Below, one piece after another: positions 25,934 to 34,512 of a DNA stretch of 64,000 bases. The DNA is from Lachnospiraceae bacterium (GTDB taxonomy: Bacteria; Bacillota; Clostridia; Lachnospirales; Lachnospiraceae): positions 62,001 through 126,000 of the forward strand of contig JAETQI010000002.1 in the NCBI GenBank assembly GCA_021770755.1, given 5' to 3'. Both the position numbers and the translations under genes were made by a program. Below the pieces are notes generated by a model that had not been told where the DNA came from, ran no database searches, and saw only the letters and a list, made by a program, of their open reading frames with translations. Numbering within the stretch: the stretch's first letter is position 1; each line of letters opens with the position of its first letter.

Positions 25934-28273
25934 CTAGGTCTCGATCAGACGTATGATAGCCTCTTTGTACTGGTCTGCCGAGAAATCTCCGGCACGCTTT
26001 TTTGCTTTCCGGCTGTAATCTTGATAAAGTTCCTGATCCTGCAGAAGTCTTATCACGGCCTCCGCAAGCTCCTCCTGCGCATCCTCGAGACAGATTTTGT
26101 CATCTGCCATCTGAACCTGCAGGTTTTTCTCCGGCGACAGCGCGGATGTGAGAATCCCGTAATCCGCATACTGTATACCGCTGCCGCTCTGCGCCTGCTG
26201 CCAGTCGCCGTGCAGGATCTCTGCGGGACCGGACCTGCAGTTTGCAGACACGATCACAAGTCCCGATGCCAGCGACTCCACGAGCGCGTTGGGCAGTCCC
26301 TCGCTGATGGACGACAGCACATACACGTTGCCTGCCGCCAGAAACGGGAACGGATTCTTCTGCGTTCCGGTAAATGTGATCTGCTGCAGGATCCCCATCC
26401 TGGCCGCCATCTTCTTGTACTCGTCAAAGTTTCCCTCGCCGATGATCACCAGTCTTGTGTCGGGCAGCTTCTCGTGCACCCGTCCAAATGCCTTGATCAG
26501 ATGCCAGAATCCTTTTACGTCATCCTCCCTGCCCATCGAGACGATAACCCGCCCGCCGCCGGATACGATCTCCTGGTACGCAGCCGGAAGCCCTTCTGCC
26601 ATCTTCTGCTGTATCTCATTGAGATCGCACGGATTCCACACCGCATGAATCCGCTGTGTGTGATAGCGCTCCCGCACTTCCTCCGCCATCGCTTTCGAAC
26701 AGCAGATCACATGGTCTGTCCGCCTGATGATCAGATCCATGTAGCGCTTTGCGCCGATCTCCCCGAAGGAATGGCACGCAGCGATCTTTTTATATGATCT
26801 CCCGTGCGATCTTCTGGCGCTGAGCGCGCATGCCGTGTTCGCTGTCTGTCCGAAGCTGTAGACAACGTCAATATCCAGCGATTTCTGCAGCCTGGACAGC
26901 TTTCGGGCACGCCGCAGCAGATTGACTGCCTTGCCAAACTTTCCCGGCACCGCCCCCAGATCAAGATCGATCAGATGGATCCCTGACACATCATAAAATA
27001 CATCTTCCATGGAAAACACGACCAGATAGACATCATACAGATCCGCAAGGAGTCTTGCCGTGAGCACGCAGATCCGCTCAAAACCGCCCTGATGCAGCAT
27101 GGGTGTGATGAGCATGACGCGCTTTTTGCCCCGTTTCCCCGTGATCATACCGGGCGGATTTTTACCACTTCTGTAAAATGCCTCCATCTTCGCCGCCTGC
27201 CGGTGCACGTCAAAGCCCTTGTCCGCGATCGCCTCATGCATGTCCCTGCGCTCGAGTGCGCGCTGCGCGTTTTTCATGATCTCACCCGCCCAGTCCGCAG
27301 CCGGCTCCCCGATACTCTTGTACGTCACAAGCTTTGTCAGCGCCGCCTCCCTCGTGACCTGGTCCGAGACAAGGCAGCAAAGCCCCGACGCCTGCGCCTC
27401 CGCCACGCTCCCCGGCAGCCCCTCAAAGGTCGACGGAAAGACAAAGTAGTCAAACGCCTGATAATAGCGCTCCACATCAAAGCGGTTGCCGAGAAAGTGA
27501 ACCTTGTCAGAGAGTCCCAGCGCGCGCACCTTCCCCCTGACCTGCTCTTCGAGCTCTCCCTTTCCGATCAGCACCAGCGCCGCGTCATCGCGCATCCTGC
27601 ACAGCTCTGCAAAGATGTCGATCAAAAAGCCGTGGTTCTTCATGAATCCAAATCTGCCCACATGGCCGATCACAAACTTCCCGGACAGGCCAAGCTCCTC
27701 ACGGACCTGGTGCCGCACCGCGGGATCGAACGCAAAGCGCCGCGTGTCGATCGCGTTTGGTATCGTCCACACTTTTCCCTTCCGAACCCACCTTCTGCCA
27801 TAGACTGCCTCTGCCGCCTCGGCAGAGCAGGCAAAGCAGTAGTCCGCCCTGTACTTCAATGGCAAACGGATCACTTTTGTCACCAGCCCTTTGACACCCG
27901 GATCAACCCCGGCGCTCCTGGCATGGGCGATCGCCACGGGGATCCCCGCCTTTTTGGCGATCGGCAGGTAGATCGCGGCAGTGCTCGTCATGTGGCCATG
28001 CACCGCCGCAAACTCATGATGCGCGCGAAAAAATGCCCGCAGCGCCTTTTGATATGCAAAGATATTCAATACCTGAAACCGCGGCACACTGTAGATCCTG
28101 CCGCCCAGCCTGCGGATCTCCGCGCTGTACTGCCCTTCCTTCTCTGTGTGGACCAGGAAATCAAACTGTACCTGATCCCTGTCCAGCGCCCGGTAGAGCT
28201 CCATCACCCTGCTCTCCGCCCCGCCAAGGTTTGTCGTTCCGAGCACATTCAGTACCCTCACTGGATTCGTCAT
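25934..28273 (-). CDS. Fused double glycosyltransferase (two GT4 proteins in one chain)
   Basis: A 779-residue protein made of two complete GT-B enzymes. The first (about 1-365) begins RVLNVLGTTNLGGAESRVMELYRAL and carries FEGLPGSVAEAQASGL. A short basic linker (GKRGKKRV) leads to the second (about 380-779), which begins VMLITPMLHQGGFERICVL and has IVSMGREDDVKGFW and SEGLPNALVESLASGL. Both keep E-x7-E signatures, so both may be active. It would add two sugars in succession without releasing the lipid intermediate. It overlaps the DUF2334 gene by 4 bp (ATGA) and lies 14 bp upstream of asnB-like copy 3. No stop or frameshift occurs between the halves. Confidence 0.85.
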   Translation of the reverse strand: MTNPVRVLNVLGTTNLGGAESRVMELYRALDRDQVQFDFLVHTEKEGQYSAEIRRLGGRIYSVPRFQVLNIFAYQKALRAFFRAHHEFAAVHGHMTSTAAIYLPIAKKAGIPVAIAHARSAGVDPGVKGLVTKVIRLPLKYRADYCFACSAEAAEAVYGRRWVRKGKVWTIPNAIDTRRFAFDPAVRHQVREELGLSGKFVIGHVGRFGFMKNHGFLIDIFAELCRMRDDAALVLIGKGELEEQVRGKVRALGLSDKVHFLGNRFDVERYYQAFDYFVFPSTFEGLPGSVAEAQASGLCCLVSDQVTREAALTKLVTYKSIGEPAADWAGEIMKNAQRALERRDMHEAIADKGFDVHRQAAKMEAFYRSGKNPPGMITGKRGKKRVMLITPMLHQGGFERICVLTARLLADLYDVYLVVFSMEDVFYDVSGIHLIDLDLGAVPGKFGKAVNLLRRARKLSRLQKSLDIDVVYSFGQTANTACALSARRSHGRSYKKIAACHSFGEIGAKRYMDLIIRRTDHVICCSKAMAEEVRERYHTQRIHAVWNPCDLNEIQQKMAEGLPAAYQEIVSGGGRVIVSMGREDDVKGFWHLIKAFGRVHEKLPDTRLVIIGEGNFDEYKKMAARMGILQQITFTGTQKNPFPFLAAGNVYVLSSISEGLPNALVESLASGLVIVSANCRSGPAEILHGDWQQAQSGSGIQYADYGILTSALSPEKNLQVQMADDKICLEDAQEELAEAVIRLLQDQELYQDYSRKAKKRAGDFSADQYKEAIIRLIET

Positions 28274-29040
28274 GCCGCCCCTCCGTGCATCCTGTTTTTT
28301 ATAGAAACCAACGCAAACTTCATCAATGCCATCGCATATTCCCTGAGACTCCCCAGCACACCGCGCTTTTGGGGCACGAGCCGCAGCAGCTCCGAATAAG
28401 AGACCAGCCTGTCCCGGCAGTCTGCAAAGATCTGCTCATACCGCTCAAAATCCCTGTCGCCCATCGTGTTCGTGTGGACGACAAACGTCGTGTACCCGCT
28501 TCCCCTGTCGTTTTTCAGGACACTGCCCTGCCTGTAGGAGATCGGGTAGAATGTCATGCCCCGCCTGGTATACGGGCGGCTGCCAAAGCCGTCCGTCAGC
28601 CTGGAAAATCCCAGTTTTTTCAGCGCCTTTAGCGTATCGCGGTCATAGGAGTGCGCAGGCGCCATGAACAGATCCGTATGGATACCATGTGCCGATAAGA
28701 TCTTTTTCCCGCGCTCCAGCGTTTTGTACTGCCGCTCATATCCCGTACCGGCAAATTCCGATAACCGGTTCAGCGGAAAACAGCCCATCCTTTTTGTCGC
28801 GTAGATGTGCGTCACACCGTGCTGTGCGATGCACCAGCCTTCCTTTTCAAGCTGCGCCACATAGTCCCAGAAAGCTTTGTCCGGCTCCCCGATCTGAAGG
28901 TTTGGATCCTGATTGTCCGGCACAACGCCGATCAGCGGTCTTAGCTGATACTGGTCGCACAGCTCCTTGAACCGCATGAATTTCGTCCAGTCCATATCAG
29001 GCGTGATATCGTCCATCCTGATGCTGATCTTCGTGCTCAT
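28270..29040 (-). CDS. DUF2334 / polysaccharide deacetylase-like protein
   Basis: A 256-residue protein of the NodB-fold DUF2334 group. The metal-site motifs are visible: ISIRMDDITPDMD (the Asp-Asp pair), AQHGVTH (His-x3-His) and MAPAHSYD near residue 135. It has no signal peptide, so it should act in the cytosol on a nucleotide sugar or lipid-linked sugar, removing an N-acetyl or other acyl group. It overlaps both neighbours by 4 bp, and sits between the UDP-sugar epimerase (29037) and the double GT4 (25934), so its product may be the next sugar transferred. The deacetylase activity is family knowledge; the substrate is inference. Confidence 0.78.
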   Translation of the reverse strand: MSTKISIRMDDITPDMDWTKFMRFKELCDQYQLRPLIGVVPDNQDPNLQIGEPDKAFWDYVAQLEKEGWCIAQHGVTHIYATKRMGCFPLNRLSEFAGTGYERQYKTLERGKKILSAHGIHTDLFMAPAHSYDRDTLKALKKLGFSRLTDGFGSRPYTRRGMTFYPISYRQGSVLKNDRGSGYTTFVVHTNTMGDRDFERYEQIFADCRDRLVSYSELLRLVPQKRGVLGSLREYAMALMKFALVSIKNRMHGGAA

Positions 29041-30023
29041 AGATTTTCCCTGTACCAGTCGATCGCCAGCGCGATCCCCCGCTCAAAGTCATACTCCGGA
29101 TCGTACCCCAGCAGCGCCCGCGCCTTGGAGATATCCGCGTTGGAGTGCTTGATATCGCCTGCGCGGTCCGGTCCGAAATGCGGCTCCACATCCTTGCCAA
29201 GCGCCTTACAGAGATCATGATAGATATCGATCAGATACTCCCGCCCGCCGTATGCAATGTTGAACGCCTGTCCCGCCGCGTCACCGGAAGCCTTGCACGC
29301 CTTTAGATTCGCCTCGATCACATTGTCGATATACGTGAAATCCCTCGACTGTCTTCCGTCCCCGTTGATCGTGGGCGTCTCACCGTCGAGTAGCTGCCTG
29401 ATGAATCTGGGGATCACTGCCGCATAGGCGCCGTTTGGATCCTGCCTGCGCCCAAATACATTGAAATAGCGCATCCCGTAGGTATCCAGACCGTACAGCT
29501 TCTTGTAGAGCTTGCCATATTCTTCATTGGTGCGTTTTGTCAGGGCATAGGGCGAGAGCAGCTCCCCCTCCTGCCCCTCCTTCTTCGGAAGCACCGGATG
29601 GTCGCCGTAGACGGACGAGCTCGACGCGTACACAAATTTCTTCACGCCGCACTGCCTTGCCGCCTCCATCATGTTGAGCGTCCCCATGATATTGTTCTGC
29701 TCATAAAACAACGGCATCTCGATACTTCTCGGAACAGATCCCCACGCCGCCTGGTTCAGGACATAATCCACCCCCTCGCACGCCTTTATACAAGTGTCCA
29801 GATCCTTGATGTCCCCCTTGATGAAGGTGTAGTTTGGCCTGTCCAGAAACATCTTCACATTCTCTTCCCTGCCGGTGGAAAGATCGTCGAGACACCGGAC
29901 CTCGTATCCCATGTCCGTCAGCGCCTCGCACAGATTCGAACCGATAAAGCCGGCTCCGCCTGTCACGAGGAACACGCTGCCCTGATCAAACTGAATCTCT
30001 TTATATCCCATCCTGTCTACCAT
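29037..30023 (-). CDS. UDP-GlcNAc(A) C4-epimerase, WbpP/TviC-type
   Basis: A 328-residue extended short-chain dehydrogenase. The Rossmann motif TGGAGFIGSNL follows a short N-terminal extension (MGYKEIQFDQGSVF), as in WbpP/TviC enzymes. ASSSSVYGD and the catalytic YALTK (Y-x3-K) are present, followed by RYFNVFGRRQDPNGAYAAVIP, typical of epimerases acting on N-acetylated sugars. With the dehydrogenase at 32069 it would convert UDP-GlcNAc to UDP-GalNAcA, as in Vi antigen and WbpO/WbpP systems. It overlaps the membrane gene at 30001 by 23 bp. A second ATG four codons in (30011) is an alternative start. Confidence in the family is high and in the exact substrate moderate. Confidence 0.85.
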   Translation of the reverse strand: MVDRMGYKEIQFDQGSVFLVTGGAGFIGSNLCEALTDMGYEVRCLDDLSTGREENVKMFLDRPNYTFIKGDIKDLDTCIKACEGVDYVLNQAAWGSVPRSIEMPLFYEQNNIMGTLNMMEAARQCGVKKFVYASSSSVYGDHPVLPKKEGQEGELLSPYALTKRTNEEYGKLYKKLYGLDTYGMRYFNVFGRRQDPNGAYAAVIPRFIRQLLDGETPTINGDGRQSRDFTYIDNVIEANLKACKASGDAAGQAFNIAYGGREYLIDIYHDLCKALGKDVEPHFGPDRAGDIKHSNADISKARALLGYDPEYDFERGIALAIDWYRENL

Positions 30024-31446
30024 GCCTTTCCCGATAAATATTCACCAATTCTTTCAGTTCCAGATATCCCGCCATATAAAACAGCGGAAAGTTGTAGATC
30101 ATATATCTGGAGATACACTGTATCATCAGTGCCGTCGCACAGACGTTGCCCACGATCGTGACCAGCACCACCGCCATGAAGGGCGCTGCCTTGCTCTTTG
30201 GATCCTTTCTCCAGAGCACGACGGTCAGCACCGCCGCCGCCGCATAGATCAATACGGTGTACCATGCAAGTATCGTATGCTCGACTGCCACCGACCGGAT
30301 AAAGCCCAGCGCGATCACATACAGATAATTGACCGCATACCTGCCTATGACCTGCGGCATCAGCAGTCCGGTGAGCTCTGCCGCGATCTTGTCGACCTCG
30401 ATCATAAGCTCCTGAAAGCGGTCTGTGTAATTCCCCTGCGTCCTTTCGACATACGACTTTGCCGTCTCCCCGAAGTACGTGAAGTTCAGCTCGTCGTGAC
30501 AATCCTCATGATACTTTGCCTTTGCCAGTATTCCGGGCGGCGCATCAGTATAATTCATGTCATTCACGTCCGCGGAATCATACATCTCATAAAAGAGCTC
30601 CCTGAACGCCTCGTCCTCAATCACCTCGCCGTCCTGCCGGTCTGTCACGTAGAGAACGTTTGCAAAAGCCATCGCCTTGCTCGATATCGTGTCCACAAAC
30701 AGCCCCTGTTCCAGATAATTGTATACATGAATTACGGCACTTTTCGCCACAAACACGATGACAAAGGCGGTAAGGATCGCGATCAGTCCCTGTTTTCCGA
30801 TATTTTCCGCAAGGCAAAACGGGTCCCGCTTCCCCTGCACTTTGTCCGTCGCCCGGAGGGCATTTCTCACAGTCAGGATATACGCCACCAGAAACCACAC
30901 GACAAACAGCACCATCATCTGACCGCGGATCAGTGAAAGCAGCAGAAACAATGCGAGCGTCCGGAAGCTCTTCTTCCCGACAGGCTTTCCCTCCCACATC
31001 ATATCCAGCAGGCTCATATACGCCAGCGGATAGACGGAGTACGAGATCCCCTCCGTCATCAGCGCGTTCGTCAGCAGCAGGTGCGTGCGGGACAGCACCG
31101 GCGTCATGATGTGCGGCATCAGCAGGATCCCTGTGAACAGGAGCGTCGAGGGCACATTCAACCCGCACCGCCTGCGCATAAAGACGACGACAGCGGTGTT
31201 TGCCGCCACTGCCAGCAGGTTCTGCAGCGCGACGATGATCTGAAAATGATGCTCCGGCGACAAAAAACGCACAAACTGGATCAGCAGGGAATAGACCGGT
31301 TCCCGCATGATCATCTGATGCTCATACTGGTACGTGTCGCCGACATAGATCGGCTCCCCCGTAAAATACAGCACGCCAAAAAACACTGCAAAGATCACAA
31401 ATGCTGCAACATATACGATATTTTCCCTGTTATCCCTTTTTTCCAT
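30001..31446 (-). CDS. Multi-pass membrane protein of unknown function
   Basis: A 481-residue protein with about ten hydrophobic helices. The first outer loop reads GEPIYVGDTYQYEHQMIMREPVYSLLIQF, an acidic loop in the place where GT-C enzymes bind their lipid-linked donor. A hydrophilic outside segment of about 90 residues lies at roughly 270-360. No catalytic motif is certain. It starts 17 bp inside the end of the methyltransferase gene (31430) and its own end overlaps the epimerase by 23 bp, so it belongs to the operon. It could be a GT-C transferase or a polymerase-like protein; I cannot decide between them. Confidence 0.65.
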   Translation of the reverse strand: MEKRDNRENIVYVAAFVIFAVFFGVLYFTGEPIYVGDTYQYEHQMIMREPVYSLLIQFVRFLSPEHHFQIIVALQNLLAVAANTAVVVFMRRRCGLNVPSTLLFTGILLMPHIMTPVLSRTHLLLTNALMTEGISYSVYPLAYMSLLDMMWEGKPVGKKSFRTLALFLLLSLIRGQMMVLFVVWFLVAYILTVRNALRATDKVQGKRDPFCLAENIGKQGLIAILTAFVIVFVAKSAVIHVYNYLEQGLFVDTISSKAMAFANVLYVTDRQDGEVIEDEAFRELFYEMYDSADVNDMNYTDAPPGILAKAKYHEDCHDELNFTYFGETAKSYVERTQGNYTDRFQELMIEVDKIAAELTGLLMPQVIGRYAVNYLYVIALGFIRSVAVEHTILAWYTVLIYAAAAVLTVVLWRKDPKSKAAPFMAVVLVTIVGNVCATALMIQCISRYMIYNFPLFYMAGYLELKELVNIYRERHGRQDGI

Positions 31447-32038
31447 ACACTTCTATCATTCTTCCCGACAGAAAAGGTCCCATCCTGTCAATCAATCTGT
31501 AGTTCTCCGGCATGATCCTGCTAAAGTCCAGAAAGCAGGAATTGTCCCATCCCTCCGGGACCGTGTCCACGATAAAATGCCTGATATCATTGCGCTCCGC
31601 GATATCGTGATAGCACGGCCGCCATGTCTCTTCCCTGCTGCCATGCATGAATCCCAGCGTGACCAGATAGTCGACGGGCCGGTCGACCGCCACTTCATGA
31701 AAACTCCCCAGGCGGTACTCGATATCGCCCCTGCTCAGCTTCCTGGCAGCCCGCAGGGTGTTCTCACACACATCGTACCCGATCTTTGTCCCCGCGCCGG
31801 TATGGCGCAGCAGCTCGCCGAGACCGCAGCCTACATCCACGACAACCGGCGGTTTTTTGCCGTCCCTGTTCATGTATCCGGCAACCGCCTGAATGTACCC
31901 GCGAAGCTCATACGGACTGATGTGCCACGGGTCAAAGTGGTACTCCCGCTGCAGCTTCTTGTATTTCTCCCTGATAATACTCCCGCGGATACAGTTTACG
32001 AACCCTACCTCTTTTGCTTTTCTCAGAAAATGGCTCAA
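31430..32038 (-). CDS. Class I SAM-dependent methyltransferase
   Basis: A 202-residue protein with the SAM-binding motif VVVDVGCGLGELLRHTG at about residues 66-82, followed by the acidic strand end IGYDVCE. An N-terminal region of about 55 residues precedes the fold. The start codon is TTG; an ATG 7 bases further upstream is out of frame and soon stops, so the TTG start is preferred. It lies 30 bp after the dehydrogenase gene and overlaps the membrane gene at 30001 by 17 bp. It probably methylates a sugar or the glycan end within this pathway (inference), as capping methyltransferases do; small-molecule targets cannot be excluded. Confidence 0.75.
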   Translation of the reverse strand: MSHFLRKAKEVGFVNCIRGSIIREKYKKLQREYHFDPWHISPYELRGYIQAVAGYMNRDGKKPPVVVDVGCGLGELLRHTGAGTKIGYDVCENTLRAARKLSRGDIEYRLGSFHEVAVDRPVDYLVTLGFMHGSREETWRPCYHDIAERNDIRHFIVDTVPEGWDNSCFLDFSRIMPENYRLIDRMGPFLSGRMIEVYGKKG

Positions 32039-32068
32039 TGATGCATCCCTGCCTTCCTAATTACAAGT

Positions 32069-33385
32069 TTACAAGCGCCAGTATATATATCCGGCATCGA
32101 CATACGCGTCCTTGTCGAGAATGCCCTTAAGATCTGTCAGCACTTTTTTCTTGCCGTGATCCGCATAGAGGGCATCCAAGTCTGCCATGCCAAGCTTCTT
32201 ATAAGCGTCATGCGCCACCGCAAGGATCACCGCGTCGCAGTCCCGGATCGCTGACATCGGCGTGAACCCGATCCCGTACAGGTGTTTTGCCTCATCCGCG
32301 TCCGCGTTGTCGTCCGTCACCTGCGCCGTGATCCCATACTCTTTCAGTTCATTGTAGATATCGATGATCTTGGTGTTGCGGGTGTCCGGGCAGTTCTCCT
32401 TGAAGGTGAAGCCAAGGATCGCCACCTTGGCGCTCTTTACCGGAATGTCCGCGCGGATCAGATTCTTCACCAGATTTTCCGCCACATACTTGCCCATATC
32501 GTCGTTAATGCGGCGCCCGGAGAGGATGATCTGGGAGTGATAACCCAACTGCTCCGCCTTGTAGGTCAGATAATACGGATCGACGCCGATACAGTGGCCG
32601 CCCACAAGCCCCGGCTGGAAATTCAGGAAATTCCACTTCGTGCCCGCCGCCGCCAGAACGGATTTCGTGTCGATCCCCATCTTGTTGAATATGATCGAAA
32701 GCTCATTCATAAATGCGATGTTGATGTCCCTCTGGCTGTTCTCGATGACCTTCGCGGCCTCCGCGACCCTGATGGACTCTGCCCTGTACACGCCGGCATC
32801 CACCACCAGCTCATACACATGCGCGATCTCGTCGAGCGTCTCGGCATCCATACCGGACACGATCTTGGTGATCGTCTCGAGGCGGTGCACTTTGTCGCCC
32901 GGGTTGATGCGCTCCGGCGAGTATCCGACCTTGAAGTCCACACCGCACTTTAAGCCGGACTCCTTCTCCAGGATCGGCACACAGACCTCCTCCGTGACAC
33001 CGGGATACACTGTCGACTCAAACACGACGATCGAGCCTCTGGTGAGATTCTGTCCGAGGATGCGGCTTGCGCCCTCCACCGGCGTCAGATCGGGCGTGTG
33101 GTCATCATTGACCGGTGTCGGCACCGCCACGATATGAAACTTCGCCTCCTTTAACCTTGCGGCATCCGAAGTAAATGCCACCGTCGTCTCCCGGATCACA
33201 TCGTCGCCCACCTCGTTTGTGGGATCGACACCGGACTTGTACAGCTCGATCTTTGCCGCATTCAGATCAAATCCGACAACCTTGATCTTTCTGGCAAAAG
33301 CGACCGCGATCGGCATGCCGACATAGCCCAGTCCAACCAGTGACAGTTTCTCTTTTCCGCTCAGAATATCTTCATACAAACTCAT
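32069..33385 (-). CDS. UDP-GlcNAc 6-dehydrogenase (TviB/WbpO-type nucleotide sugar dehydrogenase)
   Basis: A 438-residue UDP-sugar dehydrogenase with LVGLGYVGMPIAVAFA (NAD site), the central domain with EAAKVIENSQRDINIAF, and the catalytic cysteine in GGHCIGVDPYYL. The N-terminal phrases GVDPTNEVGDD and FVPTPVND-like VAVPTPVNDDHTPDL are those of the Vi-antigen TviB/CapL branch, which oxidises UDP-GlcNAc or UDP-GalNAc at C6. It needs two NAD per sugar and acts in the cytosol. With the C4-epimerase three genes downstream it would make UDP-GalNAcA. It sits 26 bp after the GT4 at 33412. The substrate call rests on the subgroup resemblance. Confidence 0.88.
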   Translation of the reverse strand: MSLYEDILSGKEKLSLVGLGYVGMPIAVAFARKIKVVGFDLNAAKIELYKSGVDPTNEVGDDVIRETTVAFTSDAARLKEAKFHIVAVPTPVNDDHTPDLTPVEGASRILGQNLTRGSIVVFESTVYPGVTEEVCVPILEKESGLKCGVDFKVGYSPERINPGDKVHRLETITKIVSGMDAETLDEIAHVYELVVDAGVYRAESIRVAEAAKVIENSQRDINIAFMNELSIIFNKMGIDTKSVLAAAGTKWNFLNFQPGLVGGHCIGVDPYYLTYKAEQLGYHSQIILSGRRINDDMGKYVAENLVKNLIRADIPVKSAKVAILGFTFKENCPDTRNTKIIDIYNELKEYGITAQVTDDNADADEAKHLYGIGFTPMSAIRDCDAVILAVAHDAYKKLGMADLDALYADHGKKKVLTDLKGILDKDAYVDAGYIYWRL

Positions 33386-33411
33386 TTTCTTATCTCCTAT
33401 CTGTATTATTG

Positions 33412-34512
33412 TTATCGATCTTTGATCACGTCCCGATACGCCTCGATGATCCGGTTCCGGTCAAAATGCGCCTCCACCCACGCCCTTCCGGCTCTGCCCA
33501 TGCGCTCGCGCTCCTCACCGGACAGCGCATAGATCCGCTCCATCGCCCCGACAAGGGCATCCGTGCTCCTGATCTCAAACGAAAACCCGCTGCTGCCCTC
33601 GGAAAAAGTCTCGATACAGCCGCTGATATCGCCTGCGAGCACCGGCCTGCCGCTCGCCGCCGCCTCCAGGAGCACATTGGACAAGCCCTCATGGTAGGAC
33701 GGGTGGACGATGACGTGACTCTGCGCCATGACTTCCCCCACATTGTCGACATGCCCGAGATACCTAAGGACGCCGTCGTCCTCAAGCGCCCGGATCACCG
33801 GCTCATACTGCGCCCTCGTCTCCTCCTCGTAGGGTCCCGCAAGCCAGAACGCCACATTGTCATATCTTTCCCGCATGATCCGCGCGGCCTCGAGGTATTC
33901 CCCGATCCCCTTGTCGCGCATGATGCGCATCACCGCAAGAAACACGATCCCGCTCTGCTCCGAAGGATACGATGCGTATGCATGTTCGGTCAGGTTGACG
34001 CCCGATCCCGGGAGCAGACGATCCCTGCCCCGCACAACGCCATGCTCCTTCATAAACCGCTGGTTATATTCGTTCTGAAAAAAGACGCACCGCGCTCTTT
34101 TCAATGAGTACCGGTACATCACAAGGAGCACCCTGCCAAGCAGCCCCGGATTCTCGAGCGCCGTCCCCAGCCCCGTGATGTTGCATATATAAGGCACCCT
34201 GCTGATCCGGCACACGAGACCGCCGTAGATGTTTGGCTTGATCGTGTAGGCAAACACCCAGTCCGGCCGCTCGCTGCGCAGCAGTGACCAGTATTTCCCC
34301 GCCAGCAGCAGATCCTTTAGCGGGTTCATCCCCCGGCGGTCGAGATCTGTCACAAGCAGACGGCACCCGAGCGCCTCGATCTTTTCACAAAACCTGTCTT
34401 CCGGCACAGAGACCGCCAGCGCGTGTCCGTCTGACTTAAGGGCACACAGCAGTTCCTTCCGGAACAGGTAAAGTCCTTCCGCCGAATTGGTCAATATCAA
34501 TATCTTACTCAT
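33412..34512 (-). CDS. Glycosyltransferase family 4, PglA-like
   Basis: A 366-residue GT-B enzyme. The N-terminal part (SKILILTNSAEGLYLFRKELLCAL, YTIKPNIYGGLV, NITGLGTALE) matches what I know of PglA-type enzymes that add the second sugar to lipid-linked bacillosamine. The C-terminal half has SYHEGLSNVLLEAAASGRPVLA with the E-x7-E pair. It overlaps the ATP-grasp/HAD gene by 4 bp (ATGA) with a GGAG ribosome site. Its place directly after the initiating PglC-type transferase (36157) and the ATP-grasp protein fits transfer of the second residue. The donor, perhaps UDP-GalNAc, is inference. Confidence 0.84.
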   Translation of the reverse strand: MSKILILTNSAEGLYLFRKELLCALKSDGHALAVSVPEDRFCEKIEALGCRLLVTDLDRRGMNPLKDLLLAGKYWSLLRSERPDWVFAYTIKPNIYGGLVCRISRVPYICNITGLGTALENPGLLGRVLLVMYRYSLKRARCVFFQNEYNQRFMKEHGVVRGRDRLLPGSGVNLTEHAYASYPSEQSGIVFLAVMRIMRDKGIGEYLEAARIMRERYDNVAFWLAGPYEEETRAQYEPVIRALEDDGVLRYLGHVDNVGEVMAQSHVIVHPSYHEGLSNVLLEAAASGRPVLAGDISGCIETFSEGSSGFSFEIRSTDALVGAMERIYALSGEERERMGRAGRAWVEAHFDRNRIIEAYRDVIKDR

